64,000 nt of DNA. Source: BD1-7 clade bacterium (GTDB lineage: Bacteria > Pseudomonadota > Gammaproteobacteria > Pseudomonadales > DT-91). The stretch lies in assembly GCA_902705865.1 (NCBI GenBank), contig CACSIO010000034.1:74605-138604 (forward strand), given 5' to 3'. The translations under genes and the position numbers were made by a program. The notes under the pieces were generated by a model. The model had not been told where the DNA came from and did not search any database. It saw nothing but the letters and a program-made list of their open reading frames with translations. Each line of letters begins with the position of its first letter. Position 1 is the stretch's first letter. Shown piece after piece: positions 36,764 to 46,834 of this stretch.

Positions 36764-37662
36764 CCCAAGCCCTGACACTATTGCCCGATACATTTGACCC
36801 AAACTATTCTCAAGACGAGTGGCGAGCCCAGCTAACGCTGGGATTTGCTGTGCGCCAAAATCGAACACTCATGGTGCGAAAAAACCATGCCGGCCCTCTT
36901 GTGGTGCAAAAGCCAATCTATCCCAACCCAGAAACAGGCGAGGTGCATTTGTATTTATTGCATCCACCGGGGGGGATTGTCTCCGGCGATAAGCTATCGA
37001 TTAGCGCCGTTTCGGAGCAAAACGCCAGAGCTTTGTTGAGCTCACCCGGCGCCGCCAAGTTTTATCGTGCCAAAGATAACGGTATGCCGCAGGTTCAGCA
37101 GGTTAATTTGACGGTTCGTGATACTGCATTGTTGGAATGGCTGCCCCACGAAACGATCGTTTTTGACGGTGCTAACGGTGTTAGTCAACTTGATGTGAAT
37201 CTGTCTGAGTCAGGTTGCTATGTCGGTTGGGAGATCACTTGTCTGGGGCTCAAACATCAAGACAAACCGTTTGAAACCGGCTCATTTAGGCAACGAATGA
37301 ATGTATGGCGCGATGGTCGTCTAGCGTTGACAGACACCGTTGCCGTCGCACCGGATAACAATGGATTGCACGGCTTGGCGGCGTTGGCCGGCAATGGTGT
37401 TTTTGCCACCTTACTGATTTGCCCCGCGGTATCTGCCCGTGAAAACGTATTGGAGCAGTTGGTTGAGCAATGCCGCCAGATCGCCTTGGATATGGATCTT
37501 CAAGGCAATGTTGGTGTTACGGAAGTAAATGGCATCGTTATTGCTAGATACCTCGGTGAGCGCAGCGACCAGTGTAAAAATTACTTTATTGCCTGTTGGA
37601 AAGCTGCGCGTCCAATGGTTGCTGGTTTGCCTGTATCTGCGCCAGCGATTTGGAATACTTGA
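36760..37662 (+). CDS. ureD: Urease accessory protein UreD
   Basis: 300 residues. UreD/UreH scaffold for nickel loading of apo-urease together with UreF and UreG. Family blocks are visible: [40 protein letters not shown] and GWEITCLG. The ATG overlaps the urtE stop (ATGA) and ureA begins 10 bases after its TGA. Confidence 0.94.
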   Translation: MTQALTLLPDTFDPNYSQDEWRAQLTLGFAVRQNRTLMVRKNHAGPLVVQKPIYPNPETGEVHLYLLHPPGGIVSGDKLSISAVSEQNARALLSSPGAAKFYRAKDNGMPQVQQVNLTVRDTALLEWLPHETIVFDGANGVSQLDVNLSESGCYVGWEITCLGLKHQDKPFETGSFRQRMNVWRDGRLALTDTVAVAPDNNGLHGLAALAGNGVFATLLICPAVSARENVLEQLVEQCRQIALDMDLQGNVGVTEVNGIVIARYLGERSDQCKNYFIACWKAARPMVAGLPVSAPAIWNT

Positions 37663-37672
37663 GGAACCGTGT

Positions 37673-37975
37673 GTGGAATTATTACCCCGAGAAAAAGACA
37701 AACTGCTGCTCTTCACCGCAGCATTGTTAGCTGAGCGTCGGCTAGGGCGTGGCTTGAAGTTGAACTACCCGGAAGCCGTTGCCTTGATCAGTATGGAAAT
37801 CATGGAAGGCGCTCGCGACGGCAAAACTGTTGCCGAGCTGATGGACTTTGGACGTCAGATCATTTCTGCCGACCAAGTGATGGATGGTATCGCTGATATG
37901 GTGGATGAAGTTCAGGTAGAAGCGACATTTCCGGATGGCACCAAACTCGTCACCGTACACAATCCGATTTTTTGA
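37673..37975 (+). CDS. ureA: Urease gamma subunit
   Basis: 100 residues, the standard UreA length, when started at the GTG at 37673 ([18 protein letters not shown]). AGGA lies at a suitable distance before it. The frame is open further upstream into ureD, but those residues do not belong to the family. Blocks [15 protein letters not shown] and [13 protein letters not shown] are conserved. Forms the (alpha-beta-gamma)3 enzyme with UreB and UreC. Confidence 0.95.
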   Translation: MELLPREKDKLLLFTAALLAERRLGRGLKLNYPEAVALISMEIMEGARDGKTVAELMDFGRQIISADQVMDGIADMVDEVQVEATFPDGTKLVTVHNPIF

Positions 37976-37984
37976 GGGCTGATA

Positions 37985-38365
37985 ATGAAACCGGGAGAAC
38001 TCATTGTCGACAGTGGTACGCATAGCCTGAATGTGGGGCGTCAAACCATTAATGTGACGGTAACTAACATGGGCGATCGACCGATTCAGGTTGGTTCGCA
38101 TTATCATTTTTATGAAACCAATAACGCGCTGGCATTCGAGCGACACAAGGCGTTGGGGTTTCGACTGAATATTTCCGCAGGTACTGCGATCAGATTTGAA
38201 CCTGGGCAGATGCGTCAAGTCGAGCTGGTGGCATTTGCCGGAAAGCGTGAGATATACGGATTTCAGGGGCGCGTTATGGGGCCTGTTGCAGGAGCAAAAG
38301 TAGAAATTGAAAACGCTGAAAACGAATCCGATGCGGTAAATGCTAAGGAAAACGACAATGGCTGA
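37985..38365 (+). CDS. ureB: Urease beta subunit
   Basis: 126 residues. The UreB core is complete: [36 protein letters not shown] and [13 protein letters not shown]. The C-terminus carries a short acidic Asn/Glu tail beyond the core. Separate gamma and beta subunits place this in the usual three-subunit bacterial class. The last codons overlap the ureC start. Confidence 0.95.
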   Translation: MKPGELIVDSGTHSLNVGRQTINVTVTNMGDRPIQVGSHYHFYETNNALAFERHKALGFRLNISAGTAIRFEPGQMRQVELVAFAGKREIYGFQGRVMGPVAGAKVEIENAENESDAVNAKENDNG

Positions 38366-40061
38366 TATCGATAAATACAGCTATGCGAAGATGTTTGGGC
38401 CAACAACGGGCGACCGTTTACGATTGGCCGATACGGATTTGATTATTGAAGTCGAGAGAGATTTCACGACTTACGGCGAAGAAGTAAAATTCGGCGGCGG
38501 CAAAGTCATTCGTGATGGCATGGGGCAAGCGCAAGTGACCAACGCCATTGCTATGGACACTGTGATCACCAACGCGCTAATCATCGACCATTGGGGCATT
38601 ATAAAAGCCGATGTGGGTATTAAAGCCGGACGTATTGCCGCAATCGGCAAAGCCGGAAACCCAGATATTCAAGATAACGTTACTATCGTCGTTGGCCCCG
38701 GTACTGAGGTTATTGCCGGTGAGGGCCAAATTCTCACTGCTGGTGGCATCGACGCGCACATTCACTTTATTTGCCCGCAGCAGATTGATGAAGCGCTCAT
38801 GAGCGGTGTTACGACCATGTTAGGCGGCGGAACAGGGCCTGCAACCGGAACGAATGCTACCACGTGCACACCAGGGCCTTGGCATATCGGCAAGATGCTT
38901 CAAGCGGTTGAAGATGTACCGATGAATATCGGATTTCTTGGCAAAGGTAACGCCAGTTTGCCTGACGCGCTCGAAGAGCAACTGAATGCCGGCGCTTGCG
39001 GTTTAAAATTGCATGAAGATTGGGGCACGACACCAGCCTCGATTGATAACTGTTTGAGTGTGGCTGATCGATTTGATGTGCAGATAGCGATTCATACCGA
39101 TACCTTGAATGAATCCGGTTTTGTTGAAGACACCATCAATGCCTTTGCCGGCCGTGTTATTCATACCTACCATACGGAAGGTGCCGGCGGCGGGCATGCG
39201 CCTGACATTATAACCGCCTGCGGCTTACCCAATGTATTGCCGTCTAGTACAAACCCAACTCGACCGTATACGGTTAATACCATCGACGAACATCTCGATA
39301 TGTTGATGGTATGCCATCACCTTGATGCGTCGATTGCTGAAGACGTGGCTTTTGCCGACTCACGAATTCGTCGCGAAACAATTGCTGCTGAAGATATTCT
39401 CCATGACATGGGCGCATTCAGCATGATTTCGTCTGACTCTCAAGCGATGGGTAGAGTGGGTGAAGTGATTATCCGTACCTGGCAAACCGCGCATAAAATG
39501 AAGGTGCAATTTGGCGCATTGGAGGGCGACAGCGACCGGAATGACAATACCCGCGTTAAACGTTATATCGCTAAGTACACCATTAACCCGGCAATTACCC
39601 ATGGTATCTCTCATGAGGTTGGGTCTGTTGAAGTTGGTAAGCTCGCAGACTTGGTGATGTGGAAGCCCGCATTCTTTGGCGTTAAACCGGCCATGATTAT
39701 TAAGGGCGGAATGATTGCCGCCGCTCCGATGGGTGATGCTAATGCTTCCATCCCGACACCGCAGCCTGTGCACTATCGGCCGATGTTTGGCTCAATGGGG
39801 CTTGCTGTAAGCCAAACCAGTGTGAATTTTATGAGTAGTGCTGCAATCAATAACGGCGTCGCCGCTGAACTAGGATTAAAGCGTCGCTCGGTTGCCTGTG
39901 GCAATACGCGTAATATCAGCAAAGCCGATATGCTGCTGAATAACTTTTTGCCATCGATTACGGTGGATTCGCAAACCTACGAAGTACGTGTTGACGGAAA
40001 CCTGTTGACTTGCGAGCCAGCAGTCGAGTTACCGATGGCGCAGCGTTATTCGCTGTTTTAG
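38358..40061 (+). CDS. ureC: Urease alpha (catalytic) subunit
   Basis: 567 residues, the canonical length, from ATG 38358 with AAGGAA upstream; an in-frame codon at 38340 lies inside ureB and is rejected. Active-site residues fall at the same numbers as in the Klebsiella enzyme: His134 and His136 (AHIHF), carbamylated Lys217 and His219 (LKLHED), Cys319 and His320 (MVCHH) in the flap. It hydrolyses urea to ammonia and carbamate using two Ni ions. No missing catalytic residue is seen. Confidence 0.97.
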   Translation: MADIDKYSYAKMFGPTTGDRLRLADTDLIIEVERDFTTYGEEVKFGGGKVIRDGMGQAQVTNAIAMDTVITNALIIDHWGIIKADVGIKAGRIAAIGKAGNPDIQDNVTIVVGPGTEVIAGEGQILTAGGIDAHIHFICPQQIDEALMSGVTTMLGGGTGPATGTNATTCTPGPWHIGKMLQAVEDVPMNIGFLGKGNASLPDALEEQLNAGACGLKLHEDWGTTPASIDNCLSVADRFDVQIAIHTDTLNESGFVEDTINAFAGRVIHTYHTEGAGGGHAPDIITACGLPNVLPSSTNPTRPYTVNTIDEHLDMLMVCHHLDASIAEDVAFADSRIRRETIAAEDILHDMGAFSMISSDSQAMGRVGEVIIRTWQTAHKMKVQFGALEGDSDRNDNTRVKRYIAKYTINPAITHGISHEVGSVEVGKLADLVMWKPAFFGVKPAMIIKGGMIAAAPMGDANASIPTPQPVHYRPMFGSMGLAVSQTSVNFMSSAAINNGVAAELGLKRRSVACGNTRNISKADMLLNNFLPSITVDSQTYEVRVDGNLLTCEPAVELPMAQRYSLF

Positions 40062-40322
40062 TCACTCCCTATAACGTTTACCTCCGGAGGCTTTAACAGA
40101 GGTGCCGGTCAAAGTTGTCGCTGCTTCACGCAACCTCACTCAGACGATTTTGATGCATCCCGGCAGCTCTGCTAAACCCTTCGGAACGACGGCGGAGTGA
40201 CTGAAAGGTCGTTTATGAGATCACAACATCACGTTCCGGTGTTAATTTCATACTCGAAACGGTCGATAGATAGTTGTCCAAGAAGTTATCGACACAGACT
40301 TAGAAAGAAAGAGCGAGAAACA

Positions 40323-40838
40323 ATGAACGCTATTTTGAATGTCACGCAAAAGCAGGCGGTGCCCAACGATTTTGCTGATGACAGCGTTATGCTGGATTTG
40401 GATCAGCGACGTAAATTTCGATTGAAAACCCAATCGCGTCTTGGCGATGAAGTCAGAATTTTTCTCGATCGGGATAAGCCCATGCAGCTTGGCGATACCC
40501 TAGTTGCCGATTGCGGGAAAACCCTTGAAGTGGTTGGAAAACCCGAACCCTTAGTGGTTGCGCATGCAAACGATGCAGTGACATTTGCTCGGGTGTGTTA
40601 TCACTTGGGCAATCGGCATTTAACGGTGCAAATAAATCCGCTCGAGCTGCGATTTAAGCCTGACCATGTGATCGAAGAGTTGGTCGAGAGTTTTGGGTTA
40701 GTACTGGAGCACACCGATAGCGTGTTTGAGCCGGAATCCGGTGCTTATGCGCAGGGTTCTTCTCATAGTCACAACAGCCATAGCAGCCACGGCAGTCACT
40801 CTGGTGACCACAGCCACGACCATCCGCATCATGACTGA
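40323..40838 (+). CDS. ureE: Urease accessory nickel metallochaperone UreE
   Basis: 171 residues from ATG 40323 (MNAILNVTQK), with a GAGCGAGA purine run upstream; the longer frame from 40197 is not UreE-like. The C-terminal metal-binding domain includes CYHLGNRHL. The last 25 residues hold ten histidines alternating with Ser, Asp and Gly, a nickel-storage tail seen in some UreE proteins. It delivers Ni to UreG/UreDF. A 261-bp gap separates it from ureC, the longest gap inside the urease genes; no clear promoter is visible there, only a small CCTCCGGAGG palindrome near 40081-40092. ureF overlaps its 3' end. Confidence 0.94.
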   Translation: MNAILNVTQKQAVPNDFADDSVMLDLDQRRKFRLKTQSRLGDEVRIFLDRDKPMQLGDTLVADCGKTLEVVGKPEPLVVAHANDAVTFARVCYHLGNRHLTVQINPLELRFKPDHVIEELVESFGLVLEHTDSVFEPESGAYAQGSSHSHNSHSSHGSHSGDHSHDHPHHD

Positions 40839-41517
40839 TCCCGCGTTATCGAAACTCAATCGTATCCTGCAGCTGGCTTCGGCAAATTTACCAGTGGGTA
40901 GCTTTACGTTCTCACAAGGGTTAGAAACAGCCATTGAAAGCCAGGTGGTTACAGATGTTCAATCTTGCGAACAGTGGATTCAATCGGCCATTGATGAATC
41001 TATTGCGGTGCAAGATTTGCCGGTAATCAAACGCATGATGGCAGCAACGCACCACAGAGACAGTGAACAACTCAATTATTGGAACGACTATTTGTTGGCA
41101 TCCAGAGAGACACGGGAGCTGTTGTTAACGGATACCATGACCGGTAAGGCGCTATTGCGTTTGCTGCGCTCGTTGGATGACGGATTTTGTGAACTAGAGG
41201 CCCTGTTGAATCGTCCGGAAGTGAGCTATTGCAGCGCTTATGCGATGGCGGCGGCGGGTTGGCACATTCCATATTCCAGCGCCTTGTATGGTTTTGTTTG
41301 GGCTTATCTGGATGCTCAGCTGGCTGCGGCGACTAAACTTATTCCGCTCGGTCAAACCGATAACCAGACACTGCTTTTACGCATGGGTGATCGTCTTGAT
41401 GTCGTGGTCGACAGAGCATTGGAGCTGCCCGATCAGGATATCGGCGGCAGTTTGTTTTCGTTAGCACTCGCCAGTAGTTGGCACGAAACCCAATATTCGA
41501 GACTGTTTCGCTCCTGA
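40831..41517 (+). CDS. ureF: Urease accessory protein UreF
   Basis: 228 residues from ATG 40831, which overlaps the ureE stop by 8 bp. Typical UreF opening RILQLASANLPVGSFTFSQGLE and all-helical composition; YCSAYAMAAAGWHIP and LLRMGDRLD are further family blocks. It couples UreG GTP hydrolysis to nickel insertion in the UreD-UreF complex. The longer frame from 40726 lies inside the ureE histidine tail and is rejected. Confidence 0.94.
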   Translation: MTDPALSKLNRILQLASANLPVGSFTFSQGLETAIESQVVTDVQSCEQWIQSAIDESIAVQDLPVIKRMMAATHHRDSEQLNYWNDYLLASRETRELLLTDTMTGKALLRLLRSLDDGFCELEALLNRPEVSYCSAYAMAAAGWHIPYSSALYGFVWAYLDAQLAAATKLIPLGQTDNQTLLLRMGDRLDVVVDRALELPDQDIGGSLFSLALASSWHETQYSRLFRS

Positions 41518-41577
41518 TGATAGAACGCGAAAGAAACTTTAGAAAAAAGATTAGAGAATATAGTAGAGAGAAAAACC

Positions 41578-42225
41578 ATGACCAATAAACAAACCCTACG
41601 CATTGGTGTCGGTGGCCCTGTCGGATCCGGAAAAACCGCTTTGTTGCGGTGTTTGTGCAAGTATATGAAAGATCATTACAACCTTGCCGTTGTGACCAAT
41701 GACATTTACACCAAGGAAGATGCGCAATTCTTGATGCGCAACGAAGCACTGGATCATGACCGGATAATGGGCGTAGAAACCGGCGGTTGCCCTCATACGG
41801 CAATTCGAGAAGATGCATCGATGAATCTGGCGGCCATTGATGAGCTTCAGGCACGCCATCCTGGTCTTGATTTCGTGCTGGTTGAAAGCGGTGGTGACAA
41901 CCTCAGTGCAACCTTTAGCCCTGAATTATCTGATCTAACGATATACGTCATTGATGTTTCCGCCGGCGATAAAATTCCACGCAAAGGTGGGCCGGGTATC
42001 ACCAAATCAGACTTGTTGATTATTAATAAGATTGATCTTGCGCCAATGGTAGGGGCGTCTTTGGAGGTGATGGATCAAGACACGCAACGTATGCGTGGCG
42101 ATAAGCCTTTTGTATTTGCCAATCTTAAAGCCGGCACAGGCTTAAAAGAAATCATCGATTTTATCGTTGAAGAGGGCATGCTTGAGGCAAGAATGCCGGA
42201 TATCGAATATACCGGCGCTGAGTGA
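41578..42225 (+). CDS. ureG: Urease accessory GTPase UreG
   Basis: 215 residues. SIMIBI-class GTPase with P-loop [12 protein letters not shown], the metal-binding Cys-Pro-His in [28 protein letters not shown] and the NKIDLAP guanine-specificity motif. It supplies GTP-driven nickel transfer to urease. It follows ureF by 60 bp and ends the urease block. Confidence 0.97.
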   Translation: MTNKQTLRIGVGGPVGSGKTALLRCLCKYMKDHYNLAVVTNDIYTKEDAQFLMRNEALDHDRIMGVETGGCPHTAIREDASMNLAAIDELQARHPGLDFVLVESGGDNLSATFSPELSDLTIYVIDVSAGDKIPRKGGPGITKSDLLIINKIDLAPMVGASLEVMDQDTQRMRGDKPFVFANLKAGTGLKEIIDFIVEEGMLEARMPDIEYTGAE

Positions 42226-42431
42226 CCCATACTCTGCTGGCACGCCAGTGCTGAGCCTGCACTAAGCTGGACAATACGCTTGCCCCTGTTTAAAGTGTCC
42301 CGCCTTGAATTCTGAGCTTGTTTGTTCACGGTAAAATCGCTGTGATTGAACACTTGGAATGTGTTTAGGGCGGATATTAAAAGCGTGTAAAAGCCTCCCA
42401 GGCTTGTTATACGTTGGGAACAGGGGAATTT

Positions 42432-43805
42432 ATGCATTTGAATTCATGGCTCAAGGCAATCGCCGGGTTATCAGTATTTGCCTTTACGCCTGCGTACGCA
42501 GATGTACCTGAAGCGCCCGCCGAGGTTGGTTTTCAAACATTGATAACCGATTCAATCAACGATGAGGTTTTATCCTTCCAATTAAAAACTGCCGCGACCG
42601 CGATTCAGAATAACTACTTTGGTAATGATGAGGCAGTATTTGATAAACACGCCAGTAGTTGGTACGAAGCGGCCATTCTGATCGGCGATACCACATTGTG
42701 GCGTAGCTCTGGTGCCGGCAACTTCGCTGCTGCTTTTGAAATGCTAGGGCTGACAACGGGTGGCTACGATCCCACCTTCACCAATATTGATTCCAAGAAC
42801 GTTAACCGTTTTGAGCTTAACCAGCTTGCTATTGGCTGGCAGTCTGGTGACATACTTTCTCTTGGCGAAAATGCCTTGAGCATCAGTGCAGGTCGTCAGC
42901 GCTTTACTATCGGTAGCGGGTTTTTGATCTGGAAAGGCGGTACCGATGGTGGGCGTCACGGTACTCCTTGGCTAGGTGTTCACAATACTTGGTCGAATAC
43001 CGGCTTAGTCAATTTGGCAGTCAATGATCACATCCGCCTAGATGCGTTTTACCTGACACCGAATGATCAACCTAACACAGATACTCAAATCTACGGGATC
43101 AATGGCGATTTTCTGCTGCCATTGGATGTGTCTCTGGGGGCGAGTTTTATTGAGATTTTTGATAGTAATACGCCAGAACGACGACATACTCGCGTGTACG
43201 ATCTGCGTTGGGGGTATCAACAAGATGAAGATTTCGGCCTGCAAATGTCGGCGGAATGGGTGTTTCAAGAGCAGCCTTCACGCAGGCAAAGTGGTGGTGC
43301 GAATGCTGGTAAAAAGGGCGGAGAAAACCGGGAGGCATGGTATGCCGAAGCAGGTTGGTTGTTTGACGGTGCCTTGCCCGCTCGTTTGAGTTATCGCTAC
43401 GCTAATTTTGAGTCGGGTTATGACCCTCTATATCCTGGGAGTTCAGGATGGGGCAGCTGGCGTCAAGGGGAGTACTTAGGGCAATTTGTACTAAGAAACG
43501 AAAACTTGCAGTCACATCAGGCTCATTTTGAAGTATCGCCGATTGACGGTTGGTCTCTGCATACGATTTATTACTATTTTTTAGTTAATCGTAAGAACGA
43601 AGGCCAGTTTGCGGATAGCCAGATCGTGATGACGGACGAGCGATTGGCACAAGAGATCGACCTTGTTTCTCACGCAGATTTTGGTAACGGCTGGACATCC
43701 AACCTGGTTGCTATGGTTGTTATTCCTTCCGAGGGTGGCAAGCAGTGGAGCGGCGGTAAACAAACGGTATTTGGCGCGGTATTCGATCTACAATATGCCT
43801 TTTGA
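42432..43805 (+). CDS. Outer-membrane barrel protein, alginate-export-like
   Basis: 457 residues from ATG 42432 with GGGG upstream. A Sec signal peptide ends at PAYAD. The mature part reads as a large beta barrel: SISAGRQRFTIGSGFLIW, ARLSYRYANFESGYDP, SLHTIYYYFLVNRKN and a terminal strand FGAVFDLQYAF. It resembles the alginate-export (AlgE-like) porin family. It lies 206 bp after ureG on the same strand; co-regulation with urea genes is possible but not shown. The gap holds a small hairpin (AAGCCT / AGGCTT, 42391-42405) without a T run. Confidence 0.72.
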   Translation: MHLNSWLKAIAGLSVFAFTPAYADVPEAPAEVGFQTLITDSINDEVLSFQLKTAATAIQNNYFGNDEAVFDKHASSWYEAAILIGDTTLWRSSGAGNFAAAFEMLGLTTGGYDPTFTNIDSKNVNRFELNQLAIGWQSGDILSLGENALSISAGRQRFTIGSGFLIWKGGTDGGRHGTPWLGVHNTWSNTGLVNLAVNDHIRLDAFYLTPNDQPNTDTQIYGINGDFLLPLDVSLGASFIEIFDSNTPERRHTRVYDLRWGYQQDEDFGLQMSAEWVFQEQPSRRQSGGANAGKKGGENREAWYAEAGWLFDGALPARLSYRYANFESGYDPLYPGSSGWGSWRQGEYLGQFVLRNENLQSHQAHFEVSPIDGWSLHTIYYYFLVNRKNEGQFADSQIVMTDERLAQEIDLVSHADFGNGWTSNLVAMVVIPSEGGKQWSGGKQTVFGAVFDLQYAF

Positions 43806-43849
43806 TAGCTGGATTTAAGGCGACTGCTGCGTAATCGGTTGTATGTCGA

Positions 43850-45016
43850 TTAGCGTGGTGACCAGTAGACCTGACGGCGTCCTTTCGAAAATACAAACTG
43901 CATCAGCTGAATATGGCGAGCACGGAAACTGCCTGCGCTGCAAAGCAGATAATAGCGCCACATGCGGTAAAATGTCTCGTCGTAGTTTTCTTTGATTTTC
44001 GGGTAGTTCTCAACAAAGTTATCGTGCCATGCGATAAGCGTTTTATCGTAGTCTGGGCCGAAGTTATGGACGTCTTCAAGCACTAGTTTGGGTTCTGCCG
44101 CTTTGGTCACCTGTGATGCCGATGGCAGGAAGCCATTAACAAAAATATATTTGTTAATCCACGGGTCGCCGCAGTAACCAGAGTCGGTATCAATGATTGA
44201 ATGTATCAATGCCAGCCCGCCGTTTACAAGACAGCGATCGATCATATTCATGTAGGCTTTGAGGTTTTTGTGTCCGACGTGTTCGAGCATGCCGACCGAC
44301 ATAATCCGATCGAACGATTCATTCATATCGCGATAGTCCATAAAGCGAAATTCGACGTCTAGATCGTTGTAGGTCGCTTGCGCGTGAGCCAGTTGTTCTT
44401 CAGAGATGGTAATTCCGACAACGCTGACACCGTAATGGCGAGCGGCGAATGCCGATAAACCGCCCCAGCCGCAACCGATGTCTAACACTTTCATGCCCGG
44501 TGCTAATTTGAGCTTTTGGCAAATAAGGTCGAGCTTTTCATACTGCGCTTGTGCCAAATTGGCGGCGTTGTTCCAATAGCCGCAGCTGTATGTCAGTGAC
44601 GGGTCAAGCATATTTCGAAACAGGTTGTTGCCTATGTCGTAATGTTGTTGGCGAGTTTGAAATGCGCGGGCGCTGGATTGAAGGTTAATGAATTTCGCCA
44701 TTAACAATCGCAGCGATAGCCACTTACTTTTACCAACTTGGTCTTGCAGCTTTGCGTTTAATACACGTTCGATAAATACATCAATGCGCTCGCAATCCCA
44801 CCAACCGGCCATGTAGGTTTCGCCCAAGCCGAGATTTCCTTTACCGATGACCCGGTTATAAAATTTGGGATTGTGAACTTTGATATCGTATTCGTTATCG
44901 CCATTGATCGTAACGCCAGCGAAACTTAACAGATCACCAAAGAGGCGTTCGCTCGATGTCTTGCGAGTGGTGCCAGAATAGGCTGTGTTGATAGCTGAGG
45001 ATGGTTCGTCAGGCAT
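43850..45016 (-). CDS. cfa: Cyclopropane-fatty-acyl-phospholipid synthase
   Basis: 388 residues from ATG 45016, with AAGGAA upstream; the longer frame runs back into aidB and is rejected. SAM-dependent methyltransferase motif DIGCGWGGLSAFAA, the Cfa blocks QQHYDIGNNLF, YSCGYW and SVGMLEHVGHKN, and KYIFVNGFLPS are present. It adds a methylene bridge to unsaturated acyl chains of membrane phospholipids. It follows aidB by 20 bp, so the two probably share a transcript. Confidence 0.95.
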   Translation of the reverse strand: MPDEPSSAINTAYSGTTRKTSSERLFGDLLSFAGVTINGDNEYDIKVHNPKFYNRVIGKGNLGLGETYMAGWWDCERIDVFIERVLNAKLQDQVGKSKWLSLRLLMAKFINLQSSARAFQTRQQHYDIGNNLFRNMLDPSLTYSCGYWNNAANLAQAQYEKLDLICQKLKLAPGMKVLDIGCGWGGLSAFAARHYGVSVVGITISEEQLAHAQATYNDLDVEFRFMDYRDMNESFDRIMSVGMLEHVGHKNLKAYMNMIDRCLVNGGLALIHSIIDTDSGYCGDPWINKYIFVNGFLPSASQVTKAAEPKLVLEDVHNFGPDYDKTLIAWHDNFVENYPKIKENYDETFYRMWRYYLLCSAGSFRARHIQLMQFVFSKGRRQVYWSPR

Positions 45017-45036
45017 ACGTATTCCTTCGGTTGACG

Positions 45037-46686
45037 CTAAACCACAACAGCATTCAAAATAGCATCTATATGGGTTTTTGCATCGAGCTGACCGTAGTTG
45101 CGTGCGTGGTGATCTGATAAACGCGAACGACAAAAATCAGCGAAAATATCGTCGTTGTAAAACTCCATCATGAGTTTTGCTTGCCAGCATTGTGCAATTG
45201 CTGCAGTCAGCGTTCTGGCGCTAAATTCCAATTCACCAGGGTCGCCTTTCAGCATGATAGGGATCTTTGCAAGGTGTTGATCGTAGTTAGTATTACTGCC
45301 TTGCACGCTTTTGAGCTCGTTCATCAACGCATCGACACACTCGGGCTCTTTATTCATGGCGCGCAATACATCGAGACATTGAACGTTGCCGCTACCCTCC
45401 CATAGGGAGTTTACCGGTGCTTCTCGATACAAACGCGGCAGTATGAATTCTTCGACATAGCCAGCGCCGCCCATGCATTCAGCGGCTTCATTGATAAACG
45501 CAGGTGCTTGTTTACAAATCCAGTATTTGGCAACTGCGGTTCCAATTCGAAATAGAGCCATTTCTTCAGCGGTTCCTGAGTCTAGGCAGCGTGATAACCG
45601 AAACGCCAACAGCGTGGCTGCGTCGCTTTCAAGTGCCAAATCGGCTAATACGTTTTGCATAAGGGGTTGGTTAATCAGGAGTTTACCCATCACGCTGCGC
45701 TGTGTGCAGTGGCGCCAGGCTTGTACCATCGCCTGCCGCATCAACGCGGCAGAACCGAGCGCGCAGTCGTAGCGGGTCAGCCCCACCATCTGCATAATGG
45801 TTCGAATGCCTTTGCCGGGCTCGCCGAGCAAATAGGCCAGACAATCGTGATATTCGATTTCAGAGGAAGCATTCGAATGATTGCCGAGTTTGTCTTTTAG
45901 GCGTTGTATCAGAATGCCGTTGGGCGTGTGGTCCGGTAGCCATTTCGGTGCTAAAAAGCATGATAAGCCTGCGTCCGTTTGTGCCAATGTTAAAAACCCA
46001 TCGGACATCGGTGCTGAACAAAACCATTTGTGGCCATTGAGCCGCCAGGTTGAGGCACCGTTATCGAGCAGTGTCGCTTCTGTGGTGTTGGCTCGAATGT
46101 CAGTGCCGCCTTGTTTTTCCGTCATCGCCATGCCAAACATAAGGCCGGTTTTTTCGGATGCGTGACGTGCAGTTGGGTCGTAGTCGGTGCTCAGCGATCC
46201 ATCGCGCCAGAACGCATCCAGATGGTCTTCGCGATCGATGACCGAGTAACCGGCGAAAGTCATGGTGATTGGGCATGCGGTGCCAGCATCGGCTTGATTG
46301 TGTAAATAAAACAACATCGCTCTGAGCAGATGTGCACCTGGCCCCGGGTTGGCCCACGGTAGATTGTGGATGCCGTATTGGCAGGCTTTGGTTAGCAGCT
46401 CATGATAGGCTGGATGAAAATCGACCTGGTCAATTCTGTGGCCGTATCTGTCATAGATCCGGATTTCAGGTTTGTGTCGGTTGGCGCTGTCGCCAAGATC
46501 AGTAAGGTAGCCACCAGCTAATTCGCCGTATTCATTCAGCGCGGCGATTGTATCGGAGTCGGCTATGTCTTCACCAAATCGTTGTAAATAGTGGCTCAGC
46601 AGCGGATCAGTGGCGAAAATATTAGTGGGTTCGCTGGTCTTGGGCTGGTTAAACACCCTGTGATTGCATCCGCGTTCGTTGTTCAT
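45037..46686 (-). CDS. aidB: AidB-like acyl-CoA dehydrogenase
   Basis: 549 residues, close to Escherichia coli AidB in length and sequence style: VFNQP at the start, RLDDV-like RIDQVDFHPAYHELL, PITMTFAGYSV, GMAMTEKQGGTDI, GHKWFCSAPMSD, RLKDKLGNHSNASSEIE and PVNSLWEGSGNVQCLDVLR. It binds FAD and, in E. coli, belongs to the adaptive response to alkylation damage; its true reaction is unsettled. The ATG has GGAG upstream. It is the first gene of an aidB-cfa pair. Confidence 0.92.
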   Translation of the reverse strand: MNNERGCNHRVFNQPKTSEPTNIFATDPLLSHYLQRFGEDIADSDTIAALNEYGELAGGYLTDLGDSANRHKPEIRIYDRYGHRIDQVDFHPAYHELLTKACQYGIHNLPWANPGPGAHLLRAMLFYLHNQADAGTACPITMTFAGYSVIDREDHLDAFWRDGSLSTDYDPTARHASEKTGLMFGMAMTEKQGGTDIRANTTEATLLDNGASTWRLNGHKWFCSAPMSDGFLTLAQTDAGLSCFLAPKWLPDHTPNGILIQRLKDKLGNHSNASSEIEYHDCLAYLLGEPGKGIRTIMQMVGLTRYDCALGSAALMRQAMVQAWRHCTQRSVMGKLLINQPLMQNVLADLALESDAATLLAFRLSRCLDSGTAEEMALFRIGTAVAKYWICKQAPAFINEAAECMGGAGYVEEFILPRLYREAPVNSLWEGSGNVQCLDVLRAMNKEPECVDALMNELKSVQGSNTNYDQHLAKIPIMLKGDPGELEFSARTLTAAIAQCWQAKLMMEFYNDDIFADFCRSRLSDHHARNYGQLDAKTHIDAILNAVVV

Positions 46687-46834
46687 GGGGGCATCTCCAT
46701 GTCGATAAAACAGAATAAGACCGATATTTAAGGAAGATTAGAACTCAGAAAAACGATGACGATCCCCCCGAAATTACATTTCAATCAGCTCATAATCACT
46801 CTTGATGCATTAAAAACCGTTGAGTAAACGGGTA

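Noticed and set aside
37529..37672. Upstream extension of ureA
   Set aside because: The extra residues lie inside ureD and do not match the 100-residue UreA family; GTG at 37673 has a ribosome site.
41339..41854. Minus-strand 171-codon frame across ureF-ureG
   Set aside because: Antisense shadow of two certain urease accessory genes.
42490..42501. Palindrome CTGCGTACGCAG resembling the dyad near the porin
   Set aside because: Falls inside the signal-peptide coding region of the barrel gene and lacks the outer half-site bases, so chance is likely.
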